DNA of 35,628 nucleotides from Acidaminococcus fermentans. GTDB lineage: Bacteria > Bacillota > Negativicutes > Acidaminococcales > Acidaminococcaceae. A program made the position numbers and the translations under genes. Shown piece after piece: positions 23,194 to 33,042 of this stretch (position 1 is its first letter; every line of letters begins with the position of its first letter). The stretch is taken from positions 1 through 35,628 of the forward strand of contig NZ_VULN01000017.1 of assembly GCF_009696675.1 (NCBI RefSeq). Reading direction: 5' to 3'. The notes under the pieces were generated by a model. It had not been told where the DNA came from. It saw nothing but the letters and a program-made list of their open reading frames with translations, and did no database searches.

Positions 23194-24942
23194 TTACTTC
23201 ACATTAATCTTCCCCGCATACACACTCCCTGTGGTCACATCCAAAGTCACCAGGTCCCCGGTTTCCAGGGCTTCCATGGCTCCTTTGGCTCCTACGATCA
23301 CCGGGATGCCGTAGTTGATGCCGATGATGGCAGCCGGGGAGGTGAAGCCGCCTTCTTCGGCGATGATACCTCCGGCCTGGGCGGCACAGGTGCCCATTTC
23401 ATTTTCCAGGGCGGCTACGGCCAGGATCATGCCCGGTTTGAACTGGTCCAGGTCTGCTTTCTTTTCCACCCGGAGGACAATACCGCTGGCGGCTTTCTTG
23501 CCGATGCCCTGGCCGGATACGATCTTCTGGCCTACATTGACCACCTGGATCAGGTTGGTGCTGCCCACTTTGCCCACGTTCATGCCGGCGGTGACCACCA
23601 GGGAATCCCCTTTCTTGATCAACCCTGCATCCAAGGCGTTCTTCAGGGACGCTTCGATAAGGGCATCGGTGCTGGCTTTGTTTTCCCCTTTCAGGGGGGT
23701 CACGCCCCAGTACAGGTTCATCCGCCGCAGGCTTTCCTCTTTGGGAGAAACCCCCAGCACATGGGCTTTGGGCCGGTATTTGGCCACCATACGGGCGGTG
23801 TAGCCGCTTTCGGTAATGGACATGATGGCGTTGGCTTCCAGTTCCTGGGCAATCTGGACGGTGGCGTGGCTGATGGCGTCGGTCATCTGGACCTGGGCCC
23901 CGATGCCCTTGTGCTGGAACACCCCTACATAGTCGATGGCTTCTTCCGTCCGTTTGGCGATCCGGGCCATGGTCTGGACGGCTTCCAGAGGATAAGCCCC
24001 GGAGGCGGTTTCCCCGCTGAGCATAATGGCGTCGGTGCCGTCAAAAATGGAGTTGGCAATATCGTTGGCTTCTGCCCGGGTGGCCCGGTAGTTGGTAATC
24101 ATGCTTTCCAGCATCTGGGTGGCAGTGACCACCGGCTTGCCCAGGGCGTTGCATTTGGCAATGATCTGCTTCTGGACAATAGGCACGTCTTCCATGGGGA
24201 TTTCCACCCCCAGGTCCCCACGGGCCACCATGACTCCATCCACCACCTGGAGGATTTCGTCGATGTTGTCCACCCCTTCCTGGTTTTCGATCTTGGCGAT
24301 GATCCCCATGGGAGACCCCAGTCTTTCCAGAAGACGGCGGATTTCCATGGCGTCGTGGGCATTCCGGACAAAGGAGGCGGCCACATAGGTCATGCCGTGC
24401 TGGGCCGCAAAGGTAATGTCGGAAACATCCGCATCGGACAGGAAGGGCAGTTTCAGGAAGGCTCCGGGGACGGCCACCCGTTTCCGGGAGGAGATTTCCC
24501 CGCCGTTCACCACGAGGGTGTGGATTTCCCGGTCGGTGGTGGACTGGACTTCCAGGGACAGTTTCCCGTCGTTCAGGAGGATGGTGTCCCCCCGCTTCAC
24601 TTCTTCCGGCAGGCCCTTATAGTTCACATGGGCCTTTTCCGCAGTCCCTTCCACATCGTCGATGGTCAGGGTGAATTCGTGGCCGGGCACCAGGGTGGTC
24701 TTGTCCCCCTTGAACAGCCCCAGGCGCATTTCCGGCCCTTTGGTATCCGCCACATACCCTACCAGCCGGCCTGCTTCCTTTTCCGCTTCTTTCAGCAGGT
24801 TCAGCCGGGCTTCACATTCGCTGTGAGAGCCATGGGAGAAGTTGAACCGGGCCAGGTCCATGCCGGATTTGATCATATCCACCAGCAGGTCTTTTTTGTC
24901 GGTGGCCGGTCCCAGGGTGCAGATGATTTTCGTTTTCTTCAT
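23194..24942 (-). CDS. pyk: Pyruvate kinase with C-terminal PEP-utiliser-like domain
   Basis: The last step of glycolysis, PEP + ADP to pyruvate + ATP. The start is set at 24942 (MKKTKIICTLGPATD), where all pyruvate kinases begin; a GGGGGAAC-type site lies upstream. Visible are ARFNFSHG, the IIAKIENQEGV catalytic lysine region and MVARGDLGVE. After the normal ~470 residues comes a ~110-residue extension, as in Bacillus-type enzymes, related to the phosphohistidine domain of PEP synthase; at its usual TSH motif it has TSP (534-536), so no phosphorylatable histidine. It lies downstream of etfA but beyond a terminator. No clear promoter of its own was found. Confidence 0.96.
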   Translation of the reverse strand: MKKTKIICTLGPATDKKDLLVDMIKSGMDLARFNFSHGSHSECEARLNLLKEAEKEAGRLVGYVADTKGPEMRLGLFKGDKTTLVPGHEFTLTIDDVEGTAEKAHVNYKGLPEEVKRGDTILLNDGKLSLEVQSTTDREIHTLVVNGGEISSRKRVAVPGAFLKLPFLSDADVSDITFAAQHGMTYVAASFVRNAHDAMEIRRLLERLGSPMGIIAKIENQEGVDNIDEILQVVDGVMVARGDLGVEIPMEDVPIVQKQIIAKCNALGKPVVTATQMLESMITNYRATRAEANDIANSIFDGTDAIMLSGETASGAYPLEAVQTMARIAKRTEEAIDYVGVFQHKGIGAQVQMTDAISHATVQIAQELEANAIMSITESGYTARMVAKYRPKAHVLGVSPKEESLRRMNLYWGVTPLKGENKASTDALIEASLKNALDAGLIKKGDSLVVTAGMNVGKVGSTNLIQVVNVGQKIVSGQGIGKKAASGIVLRVEKKADLDQFKPGMILAVAALENEMGTCAAQAGGIIAEEGGFTSPAAIIGINYGIPVIVGAKGAMEALETGDLVTLDVTTGSVYAGKINVK

Positions 24943-25003
24943 GAAATGTTCCCCCTCTGAAATATCCATGATGGTTCCGGGAAAAGCATCATGTACTTTT
25001 TCC

Positions 25004-25039
25004 AAAAAAAGTCCGGACTTGTAATAAGCCCGGACTTTT
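25004..25039 (-). terminator. Rho-independent terminator of the etfBA operon
   Basis: AAAAGTCCGG...CCGGACTTTTTTT on the minus strand, a 10-bp stem with T tail, 18 bases after the etfA stop. Confidence 0.85.
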
Positions 25040-25056
25040 CAGTTCCGTTTGTAAAA

Positions 25057-26079
<1,023 letters not shown>

Positions 26080-26091
26080 TTATACCCAACC

Positions 26092-26883
26092 TCACTTCGT
26101 AATAATCTTGTCTTCGATCAGTTTGTTAACCAACTTATCGACTGCAACAGCAGGATCTTCATCGTCGAAGATTTCGCCGTGTACCTGGGTCACTTTCGGA
26201 GTGAAGCTCTTCATAACCTGAGTCGGAGAGCCGGCCTTGCCGATGATGTCCAGAGGGATTTCCAGGGCAGCGGCGGTGTAAACAGGGATTTCAGCCTTTC
26301 TGGCTTTCATTTTGCCTCTGATGCTGGCAAAACGAAGATCCTTGCTGCGCATTACGGTTACTACGCAGGGCATCTTCATGGTGAAGGTCATGGACATCTG
26401 TTCGTTGTCTCTGTCAACCACGACGGTGTCATCTTTGACCTGAACCTTCAGAGCAGCGGTAACCTGGGGCAGATCCAGATGTTCAGCGATTTCAGGACCA
26501 ACCTGGGCAGTATCCCCATCGATTGCCTGACGGCCGCAGAGGATCAGATCAGGAATGCCGAAATGTTTGATGGTGTTGGCCATGGCTGCGGAAGTAGCCA
26601 GGGTATCAGCACCGCCGAAAGCTCTGTCGCTGACCAGTTTGGCTTCATCAGCGCCAACAGCCAGGCAGTCTCTCAGGACGGATTCAGCATGGGGCGGTCC
26701 CATGGTGATGACAGTTACATGAGCACCCAGTTCGTCTTTCAGCTGCAGAGCCGTTTCCAGAGCATACTGGTCATAGGGGTTCATAATATTGGTTACACCA
26801 TCTCTGACGAGGTTGTTGGTAACCGGATCGATCTTCATTTCAGCGGTATCCGGTACCTGTTTAACACATACAACGATGTTCAT
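26092..26883 (-). CDS. etfB: Electron-transfer flavoprotein beta subunit
   Basis: A 263-aa Etf beta subunit: MNIVVCVKQVPDT start, GADEAKLVSDRAFGGADT nucleotide-binding loop, LCGRQAIDGDTAQVGPEIAE, and the late VMRSKDLRFASIRGKMKA. From memory it is close to identical to the Acidaminococcus fermentans bifurcating EtfB of known structure, in which this subunit binds the bifurcating FAD and NADH. This is my main basis for naming the genus. First gene of the etfBA operon, behind a strong promoter at 26932-26960 and an AGGAGG ribosome site. Confidence 0.97.
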   Translation of the reverse strand: MNIVVCVKQVPDTAEMKIDPVTNNLVRDGVTNIMNPYDQYALETALQLKDELGAHVTVITMGPPHAESVLRDCLAVGADEAKLVSDRAFGGADTLATSAAMANTIKHFGIPDLILCGRQAIDGDTAQVGPEIAEHLDLPQVTAALKVQVKDDTVVVDRDNEQMSMTFTMKMPCVVTVMRSKDLRFASIRGKMKARKAEIPVYTAAALEIPLDIIGKAGSPTQVMKSFTPKVTQVHGEIFDDEDPAVAVDKLVNKLIEDKIITK

Positions 26884-26931
26884 TACAAAGCGACCTCCTA
26901 AAAATCATATAGTTCAAAACCACACAGCCCC

Positions 26932-26960
26932 ATTGTAACACGTGTGTTCCCGGTATGCAA
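26932..26960 (-). promoter_or_regulatory. Promoter of etfBA
   Basis: Minus strand TTGCAT (26955-26960), 17 bases, TACAAT (26932-26937). An AACACACGTGTT palindrome fills part of the spacer and could be an operator. Leader about 40 nt. Confidence 0.65.
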
Positions 26961-27157
26961 GGGATTGCAGGAACTTGTCAGACTAGCCTTTCAAATTTTG
27001 TAAACTCCTGTATACAATCTGTATAGTATGATTTTCTCCATTTTCCTCTTTAATTCTAAATTGACGAATAATTCCACGCAAGTTCTGTAACGGAAATTTC
27101 TACAGAATTGTGGGACAAATAATTGGGGATTTTCTGTGAATATAAGGGATTGCTTAT
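26961..27157. other. Gene-free AT-rich spacer between dnaE and etfB
   Basis: Between the dnaE terminator and the etfB promoter I see no gene, RNA or repeat. Short minus-strand frames here have no ribosome site or family likeness. The AT-rich DNA may hold activator sites for etfBA. Confidence 0.4.
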
Positions 27158-27189
27158 GAAAAAGAGGGTGTTGCCCAGGCAACACCCTA
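27158..27189 (-). terminator. Rho-independent terminator of dnaE
   Basis: AGGGTGTTGCC...GGCAACACCCT on the minus strand, about 10 bp with a 2-4 base loop, then CTTTTTC. The stem begins within the dnaE stop codon. Confidence 0.8.
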
Positions 27190-30100
27190 CAATTCCATAC
27201 TCCCCTTCCCCAGCACCCGTTCTATGGCCTCGGAGAACCCAGGGGCATCCAGTTCCACCCAGAACCTGGGATTGGTACGGATGACCTTTTTAGTGTCTGC
27301 CACGTGGAGGTACACCGGGTTCTTTCCGTGGAAGGCGGCGAAGATCCCTCCCAGCTGCTGCTGAACAGCCTGGGTGTTCTTCCCTGGGCCGATATGGAGA
27401 TGGACTTCTTTGGCCGCCTCCTGGAGGGGCTCCACTTTGTTGGCAAAGATCCGGGCCTGTTCCTCGTCCAGCTTCAAGACCCCCTGGATCATGACGATCC
27501 GGTCCTTGTCGATGTTGGCCCGGCTGACGGCGTAAGCCCGGGGAAAGGCGATCACGTCCAGGCTGCCGGTCAGATCTTCCAGCACAAAGGAGGCCATCCG
27601 GTCCCCGTTCCTGGTGGACCGGAGCCGGAGATCGGTGATGATGCCCCCTACGGCGATCCGTTCCCCGTCCTTGTAATTTTCCTCGCTGCACCGGATGAGC
27701 GGCGTCAGCCGCCGGAGGGCATTCCGGTAGGCATCCAGAGGGTGCCCGGTCACATAGAACCCGATCAGTTCCCGTTCCAACCGGAGGATCTCCTCTTTGG
27801 GGATTTCCGGCAGGTTGGGGATGGGGATGGTGTTGGCACTGGCAATGTCTTCCTCCCCGAAAAGCCCCAGCTGGCCGGTGATCCGGTCCCGCTGTTCACT
27901 GGCCGCCGCTTCCAGGGCCGGGTCCATAATGGCCAGCAGCTGACTCCGGCGCAGGCCGAATCCGTTCATGGAACCGCTTTTGATCAAGGCTTCCACCACC
28001 CGCTTGTTCACCTTGGACAGGTCAACCCGGCGGGTAAAATCGAAGAAGTCCTTGAAGGGTCCCCGTTTCGCCCGTTCCTCCAGGATCACGGACACGGCCG
28101 CATCCCCTACGCTTTTGATGGCCCCCAGGCCGAACCGGATGGTATGGCCGTCCACGGAGAACCCGGCTTCACTGGTGTTGATGTCCGGAGGCAGCACCTG
28201 GATGCCCATATCCCGGCACACTCCGATGTACCAGCTGACCTTGTCCGCCACGGTGATGATGCTGTTCAGGAAGGCGGCCATGTATTCCACCGGGTAGTTG
28301 GCCTTCAGCCAGGCGGTCTCATAGGCCACCAGGGCATAGGCGGCGGAATGGGATTTGTTGAACCCGTAGCCGGCGAAGTGCTGCAGAAGGGCGAAGATCT
28401 TATCGCCCAGTTCCCGGCTGATGCCGTGGAGCTTCTGGGCTCCCTCCAGGAATTTTTCCTTCATGGAATCCAGGAGCTTGGCCTTCTTTTTCCCCATGGC
28501 CCGGCGGAGAATGTCTGCTTCCCCCAGGGTGAAGCCCCCCAGGGTGGATACGATCTGCATCACCTGTTCCTGGTACAGGATGACCCCGTAGGTATCCGCC
28601 ACAATGGGCTCCATAAGCGGATGGAGCACCTGGGCGGTGCGTCTGCCGTGCCGGCCGGCAATGAAGTCTTCAGCCATGCCGCTGCCCAAGGGACCGGGCC
28701 GGTACAGGGCCACCAGGGGGATCAGGTCTTCGAAGCCTTCCGGGGCCAGCTGTTTCATGAGCCGGGTCATGCCGTCGCTTTCCATCTGGAACACCGCTGC
28801 TGTATCCCCGATACAGAGCATTTTGCAGGTTTTGGGATCGTGGAGGTCGATGTGCCGTATATCCACCTCCACCCCCTGGTTCCGTTTGATCATCTTCAGG
28901 GCGTCGTCGATGACGGTCAGGGTCCGGAGACCCAGAAGATCCATCTTCAGCAGCCCCAGGCTTTCAGACCGGTCCTTGTCGTACTGGGTGCAGATGTATT
29001 CATGCTCATCGTCGCTGCTGGAAGTGATCTGGAGGGGCACATAGTCCGTCAGTTCCCCCGGGGTGATCACCACTCCTGCCGCATGGGTGGAGGTGTGCCG
29101 GGGCATCCCTTCCACTTTCTGGGCAAAATCCAGCAGCTGGGCGATGTTGGGATCCTGGTCCCGGAGTTCCCGGAGCTCCCGGCTCCCTTCCAAGGCCCCT
29201 TTCAGGGTGGTGCCCGGGGTGTTGGGGATCAGTTTGTTCACTTGGTTCACCACGTTGAGAGGAATGTCCATGGCCCGGCCCACGTCCTTGATGGCGGCTT
29301 TGGCGGCCAGGGTCCCGAAGGTGATGATCTGGGCCACGTGGCTTTCCCCGTATTTCCGGGCCAGGTAGTCCACCACCAGGTGGCGCTTCACGTAGCAGAT
29401 ATCCGTATCGATATCGGGCATGCTCACCCGTTCCGGGTTCAGGAACCTTTCAAAGATCAGGTTGTACTTCAGCGGGTCGATGCTGGTGATGCCGGTAAGG
29501 TAGGCCACGATACTGCCGGCGGCGCTGCCTCTGCCGGGGCCCACCGGGATGTCGTGGCGGCGGCTGTAGTTGATGAAGTCCCACACAATGAGGAAGTAAC
29601 CGGAATAGCCCATCTGTTTGATGATTCCCAGTTCGTATTCCATCCGTTTCCGGGCGGTGCCGTCGTCATCCGGGTACCGGGAGGGAAAGCCCTCTTCGCA
29701 CAGTTTCCGCAGGTAGCCGTCCATGGTCTCCCCGGGAGGCAGAGGGAATTCCGGCAGGAGCAGATGGCCGAATTCCAGCTTCACATTGCACCGCCGGGCG
29801 ATTTCCAGGGTGTTGTCCAGGGCTTCCTGGTCTTCCGGGAACAGGGCTTCCATCTCTTCCCGGCTCTTCAGGTAGTAGGAATCGTTATTGAACCGCATCC
29901 GCTGAGGATCCAGGTACCGGGCGTTGGTCTGGATACACAGGAGGATGTCCTGGCCGGCGGCGTCTTCCTTGTGGATATAGTGAAGGTCGTTGGTGGCCAC
30001 CAGCCGGATGTTGTGCTTTTTGGCCAGACGGTGGAGTTCCTGGCGGACGGTGGCTTCTTCCGGAAGCCCGTGGTTCTGGATCTCCAGGAAATAGTTGTCC

Positions 30101-30603
30101 CGGCCGAAAATGTCCAGGTATTCCAGCATGGTCTTTTCGGCGGTTTCCAGTTCTCCCCGGAGGATGTGACGGGGCACTTCCCCGGCGATGCAGGCGGACA
30201 GGCAGATGAGCCCCTCGCTGTACTGGCGGAGCACGTCCTTGTCGATCCGGGGCTTGTAGTAGAACCCTTCCACTTCCCCAATAGACACCAGCTTCATCAG
30301 GTTCTGGTAGCCGGTCTGGTTTTCCGCCAGAAGGATCAGATGGTACAGTTTGCTCCGGGTTTCCAGGCTTTTGTCCAGATGGGACCCGGAAGTGATGTAC
30401 ACTTCGCAGCCGATGATGGGTTTGATCCCGGCTTTCTCACATTCCTGGTAGAATTCAATGACCCCGTACATGACCCCGTGGTCCGTAATGGCCAGGGCCG
30501 GCATCCCCAGCTCCTTGGCATACTGGACCAGTTCCGGGATCCGGCAGGACCCATCCAGGAGGCTGTATTGGGTATGGGTATGCAAATGGACGAATTGGTT
30601 CAT
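27187..30603 (-). CDS. dnaE: DNA polymerase III alpha subunit
   Basis: A 1138-aa replicative polymerase. The N-terminal PHP domain starts FVHLHTHTQYSLLDG with further ligands in ITDHGVMYG. The polymerase core has GPGRGSAAGS (about 355) and the catalytic PDIDTD (about 396-401). Next come ALYRPGPLGSGM, the fingers, a tandem helix-hairpin-helix region, and an OB-fold near the end (DGERIAVGGIITDLR...SFVLEDLTGSLD), which is the DnaE order, not PolC. PolC, if present, lies elsewhere. RBS AAAGGAG overlaps the T run of the hairpin after sepF. Confidence 0.97.
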   Translation of the reverse strand: MNQFVHLHTHTQYSLLDGSCRIPELVQYAKELGMPALAITDHGVMYGVIEFYQECEKAGIKPIIGCEVYITSGSHLDKSLETRSKLYHLILLAENQTGYQNLMKLVSIGEVEGFYYKPRIDKDVLRQYSEGLICLSACIAGEVPRHILRGELETAEKTMLEYLDIFGRDNYFLEIQNHGLPEEATVRQELHRLAKKHNIRLVATNDLHYIHKEDAAGQDILLCIQTNARYLDPQRMRFNNDSYYLKSREEMEALFPEDQEALDNTLEIARRCNVKLEFGHLLLPEFPLPPGETMDGYLRKLCEEGFPSRYPDDDGTARKRMEYELGIIKQMGYSGYFLIVWDFINYSRRHDIPVGPGRGSAAGSIVAYLTGITSIDPLKYNLIFERFLNPERVSMPDIDTDICYVKRHLVVDYLARKYGESHVAQIITFGTLAAKAAIKDVGRAMDIPLNVVNQVNKLIPNTPGTTLKGALEGSRELRELRDQDPNIAQLLDFAQKVEGMPRHTSTHAAGVVITPGELTDYVPLQITSSSDDEHEYICTQYDKDRSESLGLLKMDLLGLRTLTVIDDALKMIKRNQGVEVDIRHIDLHDPKTCKMLCIGDTAAVFQMESDGMTRLMKQLAPEGFEDLIPLVALYRPGPLGSGMAEDFIAGRHGRRTAQVLHPLMEPIVADTYGVILYQEQVMQIVSTLGGFTLGEADILRRAMGKKKAKLLDSMKEKFLEGAQKLHGISRELGDKIFALLQHFAGYGFNKSHSAAYALVAYETAWLKANYPVEYMAAFLNSIITVADKVSWYIGVCRDMGIQVLPPDINTSEAGFSVDGHTIRFGLGAIKSVGDAAVSVILEERAKRGPFKDFFDFTRRVDLSKVNKRVVEALIKSGSMNGFGLRRSQLLAIMDPALEAAASEQRDRITGQLGLFGEEDIASANTIPIPNLPEIPKEEILRLERELIGFYVTGHPLDAYRNALRRLTPLIRCSEENYKDGERIAVGGIITDLRLRSTRNGDRMASFVLEDLTGSLDVIAFPRAYAVSRANIDKDRIVMIQGVLKLDEEQARIFANKVEPLQEAAKEVHLHIGPGKNTQAVQQQLGGIFAAFHGKNPVYLHVADTKKVIRTNPRFWVELDAPGFSEAIERVLGKGSMEL

Positions 30604-30613
30604 GGGTGCTCCT

Positions 30614-30642
30614 TTAAAAAAGGGGGCTGCGCTGCAGCCCCC
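30614..30642 (-). terminator. Terminator/attenuator between sepF and dnaE
   Basis: A 9-bp GC-rich stem GGGGGCTGC with GCAGCCCCC, 3-base loop, then TTTTTT on the minus strand, placed only about 10 bases before the dnaE start codon. The dnaE ribosome site directly follows the T run. Confidence 0.75.
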
Positions 30643-30665
30643 GTCAATGGTCGATTGTCAATGAC

Positions 30666-30995
30666 TTATCCTCTGATCGTATTCACTTCTCCCGGCAGAT
30701 ACATGGTCACTTCCGGGGAGACTTCGGTTTCTGTGGCTCCGATGGTGTAGGCTACGCCGGCCAGGTAGTCCTGAGCCCGGATCTTGTCCGGTTCCGGCAG
30801 GTCGTTGAGACACATAAGGAGGCCCTTGCCTTCCAGGATCAGCTTGCCGTAGGCAACGATTTCCTCCAGGCTGGCCGGTGTCCGCAGACACAGATCCAGG
30901 TTGGGCGTGTCCAGGAGCGTCAGTCCGGGATTCTCACTTTCCCCTGCCGGAGTTCTGGATGCAGAAGATCTGGACGATTTGAAACTGGCAAACAT
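30666..30995 (-). CDS. sepF: Cell division protein SepF
   Basis: Start set at 30995 (MFASFKSSRSS), which has GGGAGGG upstream and a promoter at the right distance; an upstream start at 31055 would overlap that promoter. The 109-aa product has a short charged N-terminal linker and the SepF fold: LCLRTPASLEEIVAYGKLILEGKGLLMCLNDL, a one-residue-spaced loop, then RAQDYLAGVAYTIGATETEVSPEVTMYLP, which matches SepF's final strand pattern. SepF bundles FtsZ and anchors it to the membrane. It lacks an obvious N-terminal amphipathic anchor helix, so it may be a divergent paralogue. Confidence 0.8.
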   Translation of the reverse strand: MFASFKSSRSSASRTPAGESENPGLTLLDTPNLDLCLRTPASLEEIVAYGKLILEGKGLLMCLNDLPEPDKIRAQDYLAGVAYTIGATETEVSPEVTMYLPGEVNTIRG

Positions 30996-31026
30996 GAGCA
31001 CATCCCTCCCTTCTTTGTATTTCTTT

Positions 31027-31055
31027 ATTTTACACCAAAATGGAAGAGAAAGCAA
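31027..31055 (-). promoter_or_regulatory. Promoter of sepF
   Basis: Minus strand TTGCTT (31050-31055), 17 bases, TAAAAT (31027-31032), directly after the typA terminator; leader about 25 nt. Confidence 0.65.
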
Positions 31056-31096
31056 AAAAGAGGGGCTGCTGCAAATGCAGCAGTCCCACTTTTTCT
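31054..31096 (-). terminator. Rho-independent terminator of typA
   Basis: GGGACTGCTGC...GCAGCAGCCCC with one imperfect pair, then TCTTTTTT on the minus strand, immediately after the typA stop. The T run forms part of the sepF -35 region. Confidence 0.85.
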
Positions 31097-32916
31097 TATG
31101 CCCGTGCGTTCCGTGCTCTTTGACGGGAACGTTCCTGACGGGACAGGATCTTCTTTCTCATGCGGATGCTCTTGGGGGTGACTTCAACGGTTTCGTCGTC
31201 GTTGATGTGTTCCAGGGCCCCTTCCAGAGAGAAGGTCTGGGGCGGAACCAGACGGACGGCGTCGTCGCTCCCGGCGGCACGCATGTTGGATACGTGTTTC
31301 TTCTTGCAGGGGTTCACGTCCATATCGTCTTCCCGGCTGTTTTCGCCGACGATTTCCCCTTCGTACACTTCTTCACCAGGGTTCACGTACATGGTGCCTC
31401 TGGCCTGGCATTTGTCAATGCCGTAAGCCGTGGTGGTACCGGCTTCGAAAGCCACCAGACTGCCCCGGGTACGGCCCGGGATATCGCCCTTGTAGGCACC
31501 CCAGCCGGCGAACACATGGTTCATGATCCCGTTGCCTTTGGTATCGGTGAGGAACTGGTTCCGGAAACCGATCAGGCCCCGGGCAGGGATGATGAAGTCC
31601 ATCCGCAGGTAGCCGGCCACTTCGGTCATGTTCTGGAGTTCAGCCTTCCGGATCCCCAGCCCTTCCATCACAGGGCCCATGAAATCCTGGGGCACTTCGA
31701 TGGTCAGTGCTTCCATGGGTTCCAGCAGCTTGCCGTTTTCATCCCGGTGCATGATTACGGTGGGTTTCCCTACCTGGAGTTCGAACCCTTCCCGGCGCAT
31801 GGCTTCGATGAGCACGGACAGATGCAGTTCCCCACGGCCGGACACCTTGAAGGTATCGGCGCTGTCGGTGTCTTCCACTTTCATGGAAACGTTGGTTTCC
31901 ACTTCTTTGTACAGACGGTCACGGAGATGGCGGCTGGTGATGAAGTCACCTTCCTGGCCGGCAAAGGGGCTGTCGTTGACGGAGAAGGTCATGGACAGGG
32001 TGGGTTCGTCCACCTTGATCCCCTGGAGCTGTTCCGGGTTGTCCACATCGGCAATGGTGTCGCCGATTTCAGCAGTGCTCAGGCCGATCAGGGCAATGAT
32101 GTCCCCGGCTTTGGCTTCAGGCACTTCCACCCGTTTCAGCCCTTCGTAGGTGTACAGACGGCCGATCTTCTGGGTGGTGCGCTTGTCATCATGCATCAGG
32201 CACACGTTCTGGCCGTTCTTGATGGTGCCGCGGACCACACGGCCCACCACGATCCGGCCCACATAGTCATCGTGGTCCAGGGTGTTGACCAGCATCTGAA
32301 GCGGCGCATCCACATCCACGTCAGGAGCGGGGATGCTTTTGATGATGGTGCGGAACAGAGGTTCCAGGTTGTCGCTTTCGTCATCCATGGACAGCTTGGC
32401 AATGCCCTTCTTGGCGGAGGCATAGACCACCGGGAAATCCAGTTGGTCGTCGTTGGCGTTCAGTTCGATGAACAGGTCCAGGACTTCGTCCACCACTTCT
32501 TCCACCCGCTGATCCGGACGGTCGATTTTGTTGATGACCACCACCGGTTTCAGATGATGTTCCAGGGCTTTCCGCAGTACGTATTTGGTCTGGGGCATGG
32601 GACCTTCATAAGCGTCTACCAGCAGCAGTACGCCGTCCACCATGTTCAGCACCCGTTCCACTTCACCGCCGAAGTCAGCATGGCCCGGAGTGTCCAGGAT
32701 GTTGATCTTGCAGCCATCGTGCATAACGGAAGTATTCTTGGCCAGGATGGTGATCCCACGTTCTCTTTCCTGATCGTTGGAGTCCATGACCCGTTCCTGC
32801 ACCTGCTGGTTGGCCCGGAATACACCGCTCTGCTTCAGCATGGCATCCACCAGGGTAGTCTTACCGTGGTCGACGTGAGCGATGATGGCAATGTTACGCA
32901 AATCATTTCTAATCAT
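31096..32916 (-). CDS. typA: Translational GTPase TypA/BipA
   Basis: Start taken at 32916 ([12 protein letters not shown]), matching the family N-terminus; an earlier ATG at 32952 would add 12 foreign residues. At 606 aa it has usual length. G1 is AHVDHGKTT, the switch region has RERGITI, G3 is DTPGHADF and G4 is NKID; the EF-G-like domains III and V and the TypA-specific C-terminal domain ([18 protein letters not shown]) follow. It is a ribosome-associated GTPase for 50S assembly and stress growth. It has its own consensus promoter and a hairpin in the leader. Confidence 0.97.
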   Translation of the reverse strand: MIRNDLRNIAIIAHVDHGKTTLVDAMLKQSGVFRANQQVQERVMDSNDQERERGITILAKNTSVMHDGCKINILDTPGHADFGGEVERVLNMVDGVLLLVDAYEGPMPQTKYVLRKALEHHLKPVVVINKIDRPDQRVEEVVDEVLDLFIELNANDDQLDFPVVYASAKKGIAKLSMDDESDNLEPLFRTIIKSIPAPDVDVDAPLQMLVNTLDHDDYVGRIVVGRVVRGTIKNGQNVCLMHDDKRTTQKIGRLYTYEGLKRVEVPEAKAGDIIALIGLSTAEIGDTIADVDNPEQLQGIKVDEPTLSMTFSVNDSPFAGQEGDFITSRHLRDRLYKEVETNVSMKVEDTDSADTFKVSGRGELHLSVLIEAMRREGFELQVGKPTVIMHRDENGKLLEPMEALTIEVPQDFMGPVMEGLGIRKAELQNMTEVAGYLRMDFIIPARGLIGFRNQFLTDTKGNGIMNHVFAGWGAYKGDIPGRTRGSLVAFEAGTTTAYGIDKCQARGTMYVNPGEEVYEGEIVGENSREDDMDVNPCKKKHVSNMRAAGSDDAVRLVPPQTFSLEGALEHINDDETVEVTPKSIRMRKKILSRQERSRQRARNARA

Positions 32917-32952
32917 AAAAGCCCAATCCCCTCTTATTTCCAGATAAATCAA

Positions 32953-32978
32953 GAGGATGCTTGTCTGGAAGCATCCTC
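32953..32978 (-). promoter_or_regulatory. Hairpin in the typA leader
   Basis: A perfect 10-bp stem GAGGATGCTT with AAGCATCCTC (6-base loop) lies in the 5' leader, 36 bases before the typA start. No T run follows, so regulation or mRNA protection is as likely as termination of the upstream gene. Confidence 0.5.
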
Positions 32979-33007
32979 AAAGTAAACTGCATCATTTCGA
33001 CTTTCCT

Positions 33008-33036
33008 ATTATATTCTTTTCCCCTCTGGATGTCAA
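33008..33036 (-). promoter_or_regulatory. Consensus sigma70 promoter of typA
   Basis: Minus strand TTGACA (33031-33036), exactly 17 bases, TATAAT (33008-33013): a perfect match to the consensus. It starts 6 bases after the stop of the upstream hydrolase gene. Leader about 85 nt. Confidence 0.85.
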
Positions 33037-33042
33037 ATACTG

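Noticed and set aside
26991-27185. 64-codon minus-strand ORF between dnaE and etfB
   Set aside because: It overlaps the dnaE terminator, lacks a ribosome site and has no recognisable sequence.
27304-30750. Very long plus-strand open frame (1148 codons) opposite dnaE
   Set aside because: It is the antisense of a clear dnaE gene in GC-rich DNA; its Gly/His/Val-rich translation has no family likeness and no ribosome site.
30901-32985. 694-codon plus-strand frame opposite sepF and typA
   Set aside because: Antisense shadow; typA motifs on the minus strand are decisive.
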